A stretch of 64,000 bases of DNA from Acidobacteriota bacterium (lineage in GTDB: Bacteria > Acidobacteriota > Vicinamibacteria > Vicinamibacterales > UBA2999): positions 124,001 through 188,000 of the forward strand of contig VFZN01000005.1 in NCBI GenBank assembly GCA_016871195.1, written 5' to 3'. Of the stretch, positions 17,422 to 25,834 are shown one piece after another. The position numbers were made by a program, and so were the translations under genes. The notes beneath the pieces are model-generated. The model was given only the letters and a program-made list of their open reading frames with translations, ran no database searches and was not told the DNA's origin. How positions within the stretch are numbered: position 1 is the first letter of the stretch; each line of letters begins with the position of its first letter.

Positions 17422-18155
17422 GGGCCACCCGACGCCCCGGCCTCTGCCGCGTCCTCGTCAAACGCGACCGGGCCCTTCTTCCGCGCATAGAAATACGAGG
17501 CGCCGAAGATGACCACAATCAGGCCGAGCGAAATCGGTTTGGGAATTTCGAGGTGAATCCACCCGAGGCCGTGGAAATACTCGACCAGCAGCTTGATGCC
17601 GACCCAGGCAATGATGACGAAGGCCCCGTCCACCAGCGGCGGATACCGCCGCACGAGGGTCAGCAGCTGCCCAATCACCAGCCGCATGGCGACGATGCCC
17701 AGCAGGCCGCCCGTGATGATGACCCACAGCTTGTTCGACATGGCCACGGCCACGAGAATCGAATCAATCGCAAACACGATGTCGGTCAGCTCGACCCTGA
17801 CCACCGTCGCCCAGAACGCCGACAGCCCCAGCATGGCCTGCGCCGGTTTGGCCACCTGGCCCGACTCGCCCGCTTCTCCGCCACCCCGGAAGTGCTGATA
17901 GGGCAGATAGAGCAGGTAGAGCCCGCCCAGCAGCCGCACCCACAGCAGGTTGATCATGTAGGCCGCCCCGGCCGTGGCCGCCGTGCGGAAGGCAAACGCC
18001 CCGAGAATGCCATAGCGCAGCGCCTTCTGCTGCTCGGCACGCGGCAGGCCCAGCACCAGAATGGCCAGCACCATCGCGTTGTCGGCGCTGAGCAGCCCTT
18101 CGAGGGCCACGAGCAGCGCAATGGTCACAAAGTCGGAGACGTGCACGTCGAACAC
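17412..18155 (-). CDS. TerC family membrane protein
   Basis: 247 residues with about seven helices. The two family-defining acidic motifs are present: LLSADNAMVLAILVLGLP and FAIDSILVAVAMS. TerC/Alx proteins are implicated in metal (notably Mn2+) export and in supporting metallation of exported proteins. No yybP-ykoY riboswitch is visible upstream; only 73 nt separate it from hspR. TATACT on the minus strand (18170-18165) lies 9 nt before GTG 18155. The shared upstream region contains TTGA half-sites, so HspR might act on terC too. Confidence 0.88.
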   Translation of the reverse strand: MFDVHVSDFVTIALLVALEGLLSADNAMVLAILVLGLPRAEQQKALRYGILGAFAFRTAATAGAAYMINLLWVRLLGGLYLLYLPYQHFRGGGEAGESGQVAKPAQAMLGLSAFWATVVRVELTDIVFAIDSILVAVAMSNKLWVIITGGLLGIVAMRLVIGQLLTLVRRYPPLVDGAFVIIAWVGIKLLVEYFHGLGWIHLEIPKPISLGLIVVIFGASYFYARKKGPVAFDEDAAEAGASGGPQS

Positions 18156-18161
18156 GATGCG

Positions 18162-18235
18162 TCAAGTATAGCTGCCCCAGGGGCCCTCCATACTTGACAC
18201 GATTCGTATCAATGCCTAGACTCGAATTGTGTCAA
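18162..18235. promoter_or_regulatory. Nested palindromes between terC and hspR (putative HspR operator)
   Basis: Two inverted repeats share a central TTGA. TCAAGTAT (18162-18169) pairs with ATACTTGA (18190-18197). TTGACACGATTCG (18194-18206) pairs with CGAATTGTGTCAA (18223-18235) at 12 of 13 positions. In addition CTTGACA-N7-TATCAAT (18193-18213) has the geometry of the HspR site known as HAIR (CTTGAGT-N7-ACTCAAG). The repeats bracket the hspR promoter and reach its start codon, as expected for autorepression. Confidence 0.65.
18194..18222 (+). promoter_or_regulatory. hspR promoter, -35 and -10
   Basis: TTGACA (18194-18199), 17 nt, TAGACT (18217-18222), then 6 nt to GTG 18229. This is the best sigma-70 promoter in the window. 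Its -35 lies in the left arm of the 13-nt inverted repeat, so a bound repressor would block RNA polymerase. The transcript should be leaderless. Confidence 0.75.
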
Positions 18236-18582
18236 TACCAGAGCTCATCTTCATCTCGATGGCCGCGCGCCTGCTCGACATGCATCCGCAGACGCTGCGG
18301 AAGTACGAGCGGCTCGGACTGGTGCGGCCCGCCCGCACCATCGGCAGCATGCGGCTCTACTCGGCCGAGGAAATCGAGCGCCTGCGGTTCATCAAGCGCC
18401 TCGTCGAAGACGAGGGCGTGAACCTCGCCGGGGTGCAGCGCCTGCTGTCGGTGGCCGAGGTGATGCAGCGCATCCGCCCCCTGCTCGACGAGCGGCTCGT
18501 GGTCAGCGATGCCCCGCGCCGGCGTCGCCTGCTGCGCGCGCTGCTGCAACTGCACGACGGCCTCGGCCTGGACGGACGGTAG
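18229..18582 (+). CDS. hspR: HspR-type MerR heat-shock repressor
   Basis: 117 residues. The MerR winged helix carries the HspR hallmark [17 protein letters not shown], then [17 protein letters not shown] and [13 protein letters not shown]. HspR represses chaperone operons and is released on heat shock, using DnaK as co-repressor in Streptomyces. GTG 18229 is preferred because the -10 hexamer ends 6 nt before it. The next gene starts 2 nt after its stop. First gene of the hspR-cbpA-clpB-ftsH run; the nested palindromes at the promoter fit autoregulation. Confidence 0.92.
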   Translation: MSIPELIFISMAARLLDMHPQTLRKYERLGLVRPARTIGSMRLYSAEEIERLRFIKRLVEDEGVNLAGVQRLLSVAEVMQRIRPLLDERLVVSDAPRRRRLLRALLQLHDGLGLDGR

Positions 18583-18584
18583 CC

Positions 18585-19559
18585 ATGGATTTCAAGGACT
18601 ACTACGCCACGCTCGGCGTGCCGCGCACCGCCAGCGACAAGGACATCAAGCAGGCCTTCCGCAAGCTGGCCCGGCAGTTTCACCCCGACGTCAATTCCGG
18701 GGATGCGAAGGCCGAGGCCCGCTTCAAGGAGGTGAACGAGGCGCACGAGGTGCTGAGCGACCCGGACAAGCGCCGCACCTACGACGAGGCCGGCAGCCAG
18801 TGGCGCGAGTATGCCCAGGCCCGTGAGGCACGTGCCGGCAGGCCCGGTAGCGCCGCCGGCGGGCGGACGACCTCACGCAGCATGACGCCCGAGGAGGTCG
18901 CCGAGATGTTCGGCGGGGCCGCCGAGGGCACCGGCGATTTCTCGGATTTCTTTGAAACCCTCTTCGGCGGCAACACCCGGTCGCGCAGCCGGCGCACCCG
19001 CCGCCCGGGGCCGCCCCCGACCAGGCGCGGCGACGATGTCGAGCACGAGTACGAGCTCGATGTCGAGTCGGCCGCCCGCGGCAGCGTGCACAAGCTCGTC
19101 ATGCGGCAGGGCGACGCCGAACCGCGCACGATCGATGTGCGCATTCCCCCGGGCGTCACAGACGGCTCGCGGGTCCGGGTGGCCGGCGAAGGGTCGCCCG
19201 GCACCGGAGGCGGATCACGCGGTGATTTGTTCCTGCGCATCCGTCTCAAGCCGCACCCGACGTTCACCGTGTCTGGGCGTGATGTCACCCGTCACGTGTC
19301 GGTGCCGGTGTCGCAGGCCGTGCTCGGCGGCGAACTGACGGTCGCCTCGCCCGACGGGCGGTCCATCACCGTGAGGGTGCCGGAAACCAGTCAGCCCGGC
19401 ACGCGGCTCCGTGTGCGCGGCTATGGCCTGCCGGCCCTCGGGGCGTCAGGCACACCGGGCGATCTCTATGTGGTGCTCGATGTGGCCCTGCCCCGCGAAC
19501 TGTCAGGCGCGGCCCGCAAGGCCTATGAACAGCTGGCCCGCATCGAGCGGGATGAGTAA
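18585..19559 (+). CDS. cbpA: DnaJ-family co-chaperone, CbpA type
   Basis: 324 residues. The N-terminal J domain (DYYATLGVPRTASDKDIKQA, HPD in RQFHPDVN) stimulates DnaK ATPase. A Gly/Ser/Arg-rich linker follows (about 75-150), then the two beta-sandwich substrate domains (IPPGVTDGSRVRVAGEG; AVLGGELTV). There is no CxxCxGxG zinc finger, which places it with CbpA and not DnaJ. It starts 2 nt after hspR. HspR-CbpA pairing is known from Helicobacter and Campylobacter. No dnaK or grpE is present in the window. Confidence 0.92.
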   Translation: MDFKDYYATLGVPRTASDKDIKQAFRKLARQFHPDVNSGDAKAEARFKEVNEAHEVLSDPDKRRTYDEAGSQWREYAQAREARAGRPGSAAGGRTTSRSMTPEEVAEMFGGAAEGTGDFSDFFETLFGGNTRSRSRRTRRPGPPPTRRGDDVEHEYELDVESAARGSVHKLVMRQGDAEPRTIDVRIPPGVTDGSRVRVAGEGSPGTGGGSRGDLFLRIRLKPHPTFTVSGRDVTRHVSVPVSQAVLGGELTVASPDGRSITVRVPETSQPGTRLRVRGYGLPALGASGTPGDLYVVLDVALPRELSGAARKAYEQLARIERDE

Positions 19560-19577
19560 GCGGGACAGGAGGACGAC

Positions 19578-22130
19578 ATGAATCTGCAGAAGTTCACCGA
19601 GAAGGCCCAGCAGGCCATCCTGGCCACCCCGGAGCTCGCGCGCGAGTACGGCCACGCCAGCGTCGAGCCCGAGCACCTGCTGGTGACGCTCTGCGAGCAG
19701 CCCGACGGCGTCGTGCCCTCGGTGCTGCGGGCCCTGTCGATTGATACCGACGGTCTGGCACGCGAAGCCCGCACCGGGCTCGAGCGCCTGCCGCGCGTCA
19801 GCGGCGGCAGCGAGCCGGGTCTGTCGCCCCGCCTCCGCACCGTGGTCGACACCGCCACCGCCGAGGCCCGCACGATGCAGGACGACTATGTGTCGACCGA
19901 GCACCTGCTGCTGGGCCTCGTCAAGGATACGGGACGCAGTGCCGCCGCGTCGCTGTTGAAGGGCAAGGGCATCACCCCCGAGCGCGTGCTCGAGGCCCTG
20001 ACCCGTGTGCGCGGCAGCCAGCGCGTCACTGATCCGACACCCGAGAACAAGTATCAGGCCCTCGAGAAATACGGGCGCGACCTCACCGATCTCGCTCGTC
20101 GCGGCAAGCTCGATCCCGTGATCGGCCGCGATGAAGAAGTGCGGCGCGTGATTCAGGTGCTGTCGCGGCGCACCAAGAACAACCCCGTGCTCATCGGCGA
20201 ACCTGGCGTCGGCAAAACCGCCATTGTCGAAGGCCTCGCGCAGCGCATCGTCCGCGGCGATGTCCCCGAGGGACTGAAGGACAAGCGGATCATGGCGCTC
20301 GACATGGGCGCGCTCGTGGCCGGAGCCAAATATCGCGGCGAGTTCGAGGAACGCCTGAAGGCGGTGTTGAGGGAAATCGTCGATGCCGGCGGGAAGTTTG
20401 TGCTGTTCATCGACGAGCTGCATACGGTGGTCGGCGCTGGCGCGGCCGAAGGCTCGCTCGATGCCTCGAATATGCTCAAGCCCATGCTGGCGCGCGGCGA
20501 ACTCCACACCATCGGCGCCACAACGCTCGACGAATATCGCAAGCACATCGAGAAGGACGCTGCCCTCGAGCGCCGCTTCCAGCCAGTGCTGGTCGGTGAG
20601 CCCAGTGTGGAAGACACCATCTCGATTCTGCGCGGCCTCCGCGAGCGTTACGAGATTCACCACGGCGTGCGCCTCAAGGACGGTGCGCTGGTGGCCGCAG
20701 CCGTCCTGTCGAACCGCTATATCGCGGACCGATTCCTGCCGGACAAGGCCATCGACCTGGTCGACGAAGCCGCCTCGCGGCTGCGCATGGAGATTGATTC
20801 CATGCCCGCCGAGCTCGACGAAGTCCGGCGCCGCGTGATGCAGCTGGAAATTGAGCGCGAAGCCCTGCGAAAGGAAACCGACAAGGCGTCGATCGAACGC
20901 TTGAGCCGGCTCGAGCGCGAATTGTCAGAGCTGAAGGCGGAGGACGAACGGCTACGCCAGCAGTGGGAGCGCGAGAAGAGCGCCATCCAGAAGACTCGCA
21001 GCCTCAAGGAGGAGCTCGAGCAGGTCAGGCTTGAGGCCGACCAGGCCCAGCGACGCGGCGACTATGGCCGCGCCTCCGAACTGCAGTACGGCCGCGTGCC
21101 CGAGCTCGAGCGGCAGATCGCGGCCGAGGCGGGGCTGCTGGCTGCTGACAGTCAGGCCCCCCGCATGCTCAAGGAGGAAGTAGACGAGGAAGACATCGCC
21201 GAAGTCGTGGGGCGCTGGACCGGCATTCCGGTGAGTCGGCTGATGGAAGGTGAAGTCCAGAAGCTCATGCAGATGGAAGAACGCCTGCATCGCCGCGTGG
21301 TGGGTCAGCACGATGCGGTCGTGGGCGTGTCGAACGCTATCCGCCGGGCCCGTGCAGGCCTGCAGGACCCCAGCCGTCCGCTCGGCAGCTTCATCTTCTT
21401 GGGCCCGACGGGTGTCGGGAAGACCGAACTGGCCCGGGCGCTCGCCGAGTTCCTCTTCGACGATGAGCAGGCCATGGTCCGTCTCGACATGTCCGAGTAC
21501 CAGGAGAAGCACACGGTGTCGCGCCTCATCGGTGCCCCGCCAGGATACGTGGGGTATGACGAGGCCGGGCAGTTGACCGAGGCGGTGCGACGCCGGCCCT
21601 ACGCAGTGGTGCTGTTCGATGAGGTCGAGAAGGCCCACCCCGACGTGCTGAACGTGTTGCTGCAGCTGCTCGATGATGGGCACCTGACCGACAGCAAGGG
21701 ACGGCGGGCCGACTTCAAGAACGTCGTGGTCATCATGACCTCGAACCTGCCGTCGCTCGATGCGCTTCGGGGACACTTCCGTCCTGAGTTCATCAACCGA
21801 ATCGACGAGATCGTGTTCTTCCACCCGCTGTCCGAGGTGCACACGGCCGCGATCATCGACATCCAGCTGCAGGGCCTGCTGCGGCGGCTGGCCGACCGCA
21901 AGATCACCGTCGAGCTCACGCCGGCGGCCAAGGCCCTGCTGGCGACAGAGGGGTATGATCCGGTCTATGGTGCGCGTCCGCTGAAGCGAGCAATTCAGCG
22001 ACTCGTGCTCGACCCGCTGGCCCTCCGCGTGCTGGCCGGTGACTTCGGCGAGGGCGATTCGGTCCTCGCCGATGAAGCGGACGACCGACTGGTCTTTTCC
22101 GCGCGTCATATGGAACAGGCGGGCCGGTAG
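19578..22130 (+). CDS. clpB: ClpB disaggregase
   Basis: 850-residue AAA+ disaggregase that works with DnaK to reactivate aggregates. It has two N-terminal Clp repeats, NBD1 Walker A GEPGVGKT (207-214) and Walker [10 protein letters not shown]. The coiled-coil M domain spans about 400-520, NBD2 Walker A is GPTGVGKT (609-616) and Walker B is [13 protein letters not shown]. The C-terminal ending [16 protein letters not shown] is typical. After TSNL only nine residues precede [11 protein letters not shown], against about 28 in E. coli, so a surface segment of NBD2 is missing. A Shine-Dalgarno (CAGGAGGACG) precedes ATG. Confidence 0.95.
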   Translation: MNLQKFTEKAQQAILATPELAREYGHASVEPEHLLVTLCEQPDGVVPSVLRALSIDTDGLAREARTGLERLPRVSGGSEPGLSPRLRTVVDTATAEARTMQDDYVSTEHLLLGLVKDTGRSAAASLLKGKGITPERVLEALTRVRGSQRVTDPTPENKYQALEKYGRDLTDLARRGKLDPVIGRDEEVRRVIQVLSRRTKNNPVLIGEPGVGKTAIVEGLAQRIVRGDVPEGLKDKRIMALDMGALVAGAKYRGEFEERLKAVLREIVDAGGKFVLFIDELHTVVGAGAAEGSLDASNMLKPMLARGELHTIGATTLDEYRKHIEKDAALERRFQPVLVGEPSVEDTISILRGLRERYEIHHGVRLKDGALVAAAVLSNRYIADRFLPDKAIDLVDEAASRLRMEIDSMPAELDEVRRRVMQLEIEREALRKETDKASIERLSRLERELSELKAEDERLRQQWEREKSAIQKTRSLKEELEQVRLEADQAQRRGDYGRASELQYGRVPELERQIAAEAGLLAADSQAPRMLKEEVDEEDIAEVVGRWTGIPVSRLMEGEVQKLMQMEERLHRRVVGQHDAVVGVSNAIRRARAGLQDPSRPLGSFIFLGPTGVGKTELARALAEFLFDDEQAMVRLDMSEYQEKHTVSRLIGAPPGYVGYDEAGQLTEAVRRRPYAVVLFDEVEKAHPDVLNVLLQLLDDGHLTDSKGRRADFKNVVVIMTSNLPSLDALRGHFRPEFINRIDEIVFFHPLSEVHTAAIIDIQLQGLLRRLADRKITVELTPAAKALLATEGYDPVYGARPLKRAIQRLVLDPLALRVLAGDFGEGDSVLADEADDRLVFSARHMEQAGR

Positions 22131-22139
22131 GCCCGCCTG
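22116..22139 (+). repeat. Intercistronic hairpin across the clpB stop codon
   Basis: CAGGCGGGCC (22116-22125) and GGCCCGCCTG (22130-22139) form a perfect 10-bp stem with a GGTA loop. The clpB TAG occupies loop and stem, and the ftsH Shine-Dalgarno AAGGAG starts right behind it. No T tract follows, so read-through into ftsH is expected; it may set the clpB:ftsH ratio or protect the mRNA. Confidence 0.7.
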
Positions 22140-22152
22140 AAGGAGACGTTCG

Positions 22153-24075
22153 TTGCCCCCGAGCCCGAAAACATCTGGTCCGATGAACCCGAAGCGGCCG
22201 GCTGCGCCAAAGCCCACGTTCCTGTGGTGGACACTCGGGCTGCTGCTGGTCATGGCCATCGCTCAGGCCTGGTTCATGCAGCCAGCCGGTCCCCCGCTGC
22301 CCTACAGCGAGTTCAAGGCCCTGGTTCGCAATGGCCAGATTGCCGAGCTGTCGATTGGCGACACCGACCTCCGGGGGACCCTGAAAAGTCCCGATGCGTC
22401 GGGACAGACGGCGTTTTCAACCGTGCGCATCGACGACCCGAAACTCGTTGAGGAGCTCGATGCCCGCGGCGTGAAATACACAGGTGAAGTAGTCAACCGC
22501 TGGCTGCCCGAGCTGCTGGGCTGGGTACTGCCGGTGCTGCTGCTGGTGGGCTTCTGGGCGTTCATGCTGCGTCGCATGGGCGGTGCCGAGGGCGGGGTAA
22601 TGTCGTTTGCGCGCAGCAAAGCCAAGATCTTCGCGGAAGACGACGTCAAGGTCAGCTTCCAGGATGTGGCCGGCGTGGACGAGGCGGCGCAGGAGCTGCG
22701 GGAAATCGTCGAGTTCCTCAAGACGCCCAAGAAGTATACGAACCTCGGCGGGAAGATTCCCAAAGGCGTCATGCTGGTGGGACCGCCGGGAACCGGAAAG
22801 ACACTCCTTGCGCGTGCCGTGGCCGGCGAGGCCAAGGTGCCCTTCTTCAGCCTGTCCGGGTCGGAATTTGTCGAGATGTTCGTCGGCGTCGGCGCGGCGC
22901 GCGTGCGCGACCTGTTCGCGCAGGCCGAAGCCAAGGCGCCGTGCATCGTATTCATCGATGAGCTGGATGCCCTCGGGAAGGCCCGCGTGCAGAGCCCTAT
23001 GGGTAGCCACGAGGAGCGCGAGCAGACGCTCAACCAGCTGCTCGCCGAGATGGACGGGTTCGATCCGCGGAAGGCCATTATCATCATGGCGGCGACTAAC
23101 CGGCCCGAGGTGCTCGACCCTGCCCTGCTGCGCCCCGGCCGCTTCGACCGTCAGGTGCTGGTCGACAAGCCCGACATTCGCGGACGCGAGGCCGTGCTGC
23201 GCATCCACGTGCGGCAGGTCACATTGTCGCCATCGGTCGACCTCGCGAAGATTGCAGCCCGCACGCCCGGGTTTGCCGGCGCCGATCTGGCGAATCTCGT
23301 GAACGAGTCCGCCTTGCTCGCGGCACGCCGCGACAAGACATCGGTGGAAATGAGCGACTTTGACGAAGCCATCGAGCGGCTCATTGCAGGACTCGAGAAG
23401 AAACGCGTCATCAACCCGAAAGAGCGCGAGATCATTGCCTACCACGAGTCGGGCCACGCCATCGTGGCCGAGGCCCTGAGCGGCATGGACCCGGTCCACA
23501 AGATCTCGATTGTGGCTCGTGGCTTCGGCGCCCTCGGGTACACAATGCAGCTGCCCGTGGAAGACCGCTATCTGATGCAGAAGCAGGACCTGCTCAACCA
23601 AATCACGGTGCTGCTGGGGGGGCGGTCGGCAGAAGAAGTGGCGCTCGGGGCCATTTCCACAGGCGCGCAGAATGATTTGCAGCGCGCCACCGACATGGCC
23701 AGGTCGATGGTGACTGAGTGGGGGATGAGCGAGAGCGTGGGGCTCGTGCACTTCGACCAGGGCAAGCGAAGCCGGTTCCTCGACGTGGCGATGCCGGCCC
23801 AGCGCGGACCCTATTCAGAAGAGACTGCGCAGGCCATCGACCACGAGGTGCGGCGCATCGTCTCCGAGTCGCACGACACGGCACGTCGCCTGCTGATCGA
23901 ACACCGCGATCTGCTCGAGCAGGTCACTCAGCGCCTGCTGAAGAAGGAAGTGATGGAGGGCGAGGAGTTGCGGGCCATGATGGCCCCGGCGGCTCCCCCC
24001 GTGTTGCCGCCCGTGGGGCCTGAAGCCGAGTCGGGCCCGCAGGGCAAAGCCGACAGGACGACCGCGTCGGCCTAG
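22153..24075 (+). CDS. ftsH: ATP-dependent zinc metalloprotease FtsH
   Basis: 640-residue membrane protease for misfolded membrane proteins and regulators. Two transmembrane helices (about 23-42 and 118-137) flank a small extracytoplasmic domain. The AAA Walker A is GPPGTGKT (210-217), the SRH region is [20 protein letters not shown], and the zinc site HESGH (431-435) is intact. A Pro/Ala-rich tail ends the protein. TTG 22153 is chosen as start because AAGGAG lies 7 nt upstream; ATG 22183 is the alternative. Being last in an HspR operon makes it a likely heat-induced protease. Its stop interlocks with the CDGSH gene. Confidence 0.95.
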   Translation: MPPSPKTSGPMNPKRPAAPKPTFLWWTLGLLLVMAIAQAWFMQPAGPPLPYSEFKALVRNGQIAELSIGDTDLRGTLKSPDASGQTAFSTVRIDDPKLVEELDARGVKYTGEVVNRWLPELLGWVLPVLLLVGFWAFMLRRMGGAEGGVMSFARSKAKIFAEDDVKVSFQDVAGVDEAAQELREIVEFLKTPKKYTNLGGKIPKGVMLVGPPGTGKTLLARAVAGEAKVPFFSLSGSEFVEMFVGVGAARVRDLFAQAEAKAPCIVFIDELDALGKARVQSPMGSHEEREQTLNQLLAEMDGFDPRKAIIIMAATNRPEVLDPALLRPGRFDRQVLVDKPDIRGREAVLRIHVRQVTLSPSVDLAKIAARTPGFAGADLANLVNESALLAARRDKTSVEMSDFDEAIERLIAGLEKKRVINPKEREIIAYHESGHAIVAEALSGMDPVHKISIVARGFGALGYTMQLPVEDRYLMQKQDLLNQITVLLGGRSAEEVALGAISTGAQNDLQRATDMARSMVTEWGMSESVGLVHFDQGKRSRFLDVAMPAQRGPYSEETAQAIDHEVRRIVSESHDTARRLLIEHRDLLEQVTQRLLKKEVMEGEELRAMMAPAAPPVLPPVGPEAESGPQGKADRTTASA

Positions 24076-24296
24076 GAGGCCGGCGCGGCGTTCGGGCCGG
24101 GGGCCGCTTCTTCGGCCTGGAAGCCGCAGGCCTTGTGAGCGCCGTCGCAGAAGGGCCGCTTCTGCGACTGTCCGCAGCGGCACAGCGCGAATGGCTTCTT
24201 GTTCAGCACGTATTCGTTGCCGTTCCAGTCGACCAGCTTCACATCCTCGCCTTCGACGAGAATCGACCCATTTGCGCGCACCTTCAGCGTGACCAT
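24072..24296 (-). CDS. CDGSH iron-sulfur domain protein
   Basis: 74 residues ending in one CDGSH motif, CRCGQSQKRPFCDGAH, whose three Cys and one His ligate a [2Fe-2S] cluster. The N-terminal part is a small beta-rich segment (LKVRANGSILVEGEDVKLVD), as in bacterial short CDGSH proteins. Redox or cluster-transfer roles are proposed for the family; nothing here narrows it. It lies 5 nt after rho's start-proximal neighbour in the minus direction, that is, downstream of rho, and may be cotranscribed with it. Confidence 0.88.
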   Translation of the reverse strand: MVTLKVRANGSILVEGEDVKLVDWNGNEYVLNKKPFALCRCGQSQKRPFCDGAHKACGFQAEEAAPGPNAAPAS

Positions 24297-24301
24297 CGGT
24301 C

Positions 24302-25696
24302 TTACCCTTTCTGCATGGCCGACAGAAAGTCGGCGTTACTGCGTGTCTTGCCCATCTTGTCGAGCAGCAGTTCCATGGCCTCCACGGGCGACAGCGGGTT
24401 GAGCACGCGCCGCAGCACATAGACCCGCTGCAGGTCTTCCTTCGGGATGAGCAGCTCTTCCTTGCGGGTGCCGCTCTTGAGGATATCGATGGCCGGGAAC
24501 ACGCGCTTGTCGGAAAGCTTCCGGTCGAGGTTGATCTCCATGTTGCCCGTGCCCTTGAACTCTTCAAAGATCACATCGTCCATTCGCGAGCCTGTGTCGA
24601 CAAGCGCGGTGGCGATGATGGTTAGTGACCCACCCTCCTCGACGTTGCGCGCCGCGCCGAAGAACCGCTTGGGCTTCTGCAGGGCGTTGCTGTCGAGGCC
24701 GCCCGACAGCACCTTACCCGACGGTGGAATGACGGTGTTGTAGGCGCGGGCCAGCCGGGTGATCGAATCGAGCAGGATGAGGACATCCTTTTTGTGCTCG
24801 ACTAGCCGCTTGGCCTTCTCGATCACCATTTCGGCCACCTGCACGTGTCGCTGAGCCGGCTCATCGAAGGTCGACGAGATAACTTCGCCGTCAACCGACC
24901 GCTGCATGTCGGTCACTTCTTCCGGGCGCTCGTCGATGAGCAGCACAATGAGATAGATCTCGGGATGATTGCGGACGACCGACTGCGCGATGCTCTGCAG
25001 CAGCATGGTCTTGCCCGTGCGGGGCGGCGCGACGATGAGGCCACGCTGTCCCTTGCCGATGGGCGTCATGAGATCCATGACGCGGCCCGACAGGTTGTCG
25101 GCATCGGTTTCGAGCACGAGGCGGCGCTGGGGGTAGAGCGGCGTCAGATTCTCAAAGAAGAGCTTGTCGCGTGCCTGATTGGGCGCCTCGAAGTTGACGG
25201 CCTCGACCTTGATGAGGGCAAAGTAGCGCTCACCTTCCTTCGGCGACCGGATCTGGCCTGAGATGGTATCGCCGGTCTGTAGGTCGAACTTCCGGATTTG
25301 CGACGGCGACACGTAGATGTCGTCGGGGCCCGGCAGGTAGTTGTAGTCGGGGGCGCGGAGAAACCCGAAGCCGTCCGGCAGCAGTTCGAGCACGCCTTCC
25401 GAGAAAATGAAACCACTCTGCTCGGTCTGCGCCTTGAGGATTTGGAAGATCAGCTCCTGCTTGCGCATGCCGGTGGCGCCGGCCACCTCGAGGTCCTTGG
25501 CGACCTGCGTGAGGTGCTGGATCGACATCTCCTTGAGGTCAGTGATGTTGAGGCCCTTCTTGCCCTCGCGGAGTTCAGCCTCCTGCAGTTCGAGCACTTC
25601 GTTGGCAACATCGGGCTGGGGCGGGGCCTGGGGCCCGCGATGTGATCCCTGGCGTTTGTGTCCCCGAGAGGGGCGGCGTTCTCTGGCTGCGGCCAT
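24302..25696 (-). CDS. rho: Transcription termination factor Rho
   Basis: 464 residues. A basic N-terminal extension ([20 protein letters not shown]) precedes the Rho N-domain ([20 protein letters not shown]), the RNA-binding cold-shock-like domain ([20 protein letters not shown]) and the RecA-like ATPase with P-loop [12 protein letters not shown] and Walker [17 protein letters not shown]. The hexameric helicase ends untranslated transcripts. That matters here, because many convergent gene pairs have no intrinsic terminator. TAGAAC (minus) lies 6 nt before ATG 25696. Confidence 0.96.
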   Translation of the reverse strand: MAAARERRPSRGHKRQGSHRGPQAPPQPDVANEVLELQEAELREGKKGLNITDLKEMSIQHLTQVAKDLEVAGATGMRKQELIFQILKAQTEQSGFIFSEGVLELLPDGFGFLRAPDYNYLPGPDDIYVSPSQIRKFDLQTGDTISGQIRSPKEGERYFALIKVEAVNFEAPNQARDKLFFENLTPLYPQRRLVLETDADNLSGRVMDLMTPIGKGQRGLIVAPPRTGKTMLLQSIAQSVVRNHPEIYLIVLLIDERPEEVTDMQRSVDGEVISSTFDEPAQRHVQVAEMVIEKAKRLVEHKKDVLILLDSITRLARAYNTVIPPSGKVLSGGLDSNALQKPKRFFGAARNVEEGGSLTIIATALVDTGSRMDDVIFEEFKGTGNMEINLDRKLSDKRVFPAIDILKSGTRKEELLIPKEDLQRVYVLRRVLNPLSPVEAMELLLDKMGKTRSNADFLSAMQKG

Positions 25697-25820
25697 AGTT
25701 CAGTTCTAAAATGGAGAGGAGTGGACGGCAGCCCCGGTGCAGCAGGCACGCGCGCCGCCGGAAGGTCTATCGGCGTAATACAAACGAACCGGCGCAGTAT
25801 ACCAGAACGCCCCTGGGGGC

Positions 25821-25826
25821 TAGAAT
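25821..25826 (+). promoter_or_regulatory. -10-like hexamer of the glycosyltransferase gene
   Basis: TAGAAT followed after 8 nt by GTG 25835. There is no Shine-Dalgarno and no convincing -35. Confidence 0.45.
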
Positions 25827-25834
25827 GGGAAGCC

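Noticed and set aside
18156-18228. Manganese (yybP-ykoY) riboswitch upstream of terC
   Set aside because: The gap is only 73 nt, holds palindromic operator-like sequence and shows none of the riboswitch core.
19503-23751. Several open frames of 250-440 codons antisense to clpB and ftsH
   Set aside because: They mirror codon bias of GC-rich sense genes, have skewed Arg/His/Gln composition and no domain; the sense genes are unambiguous.
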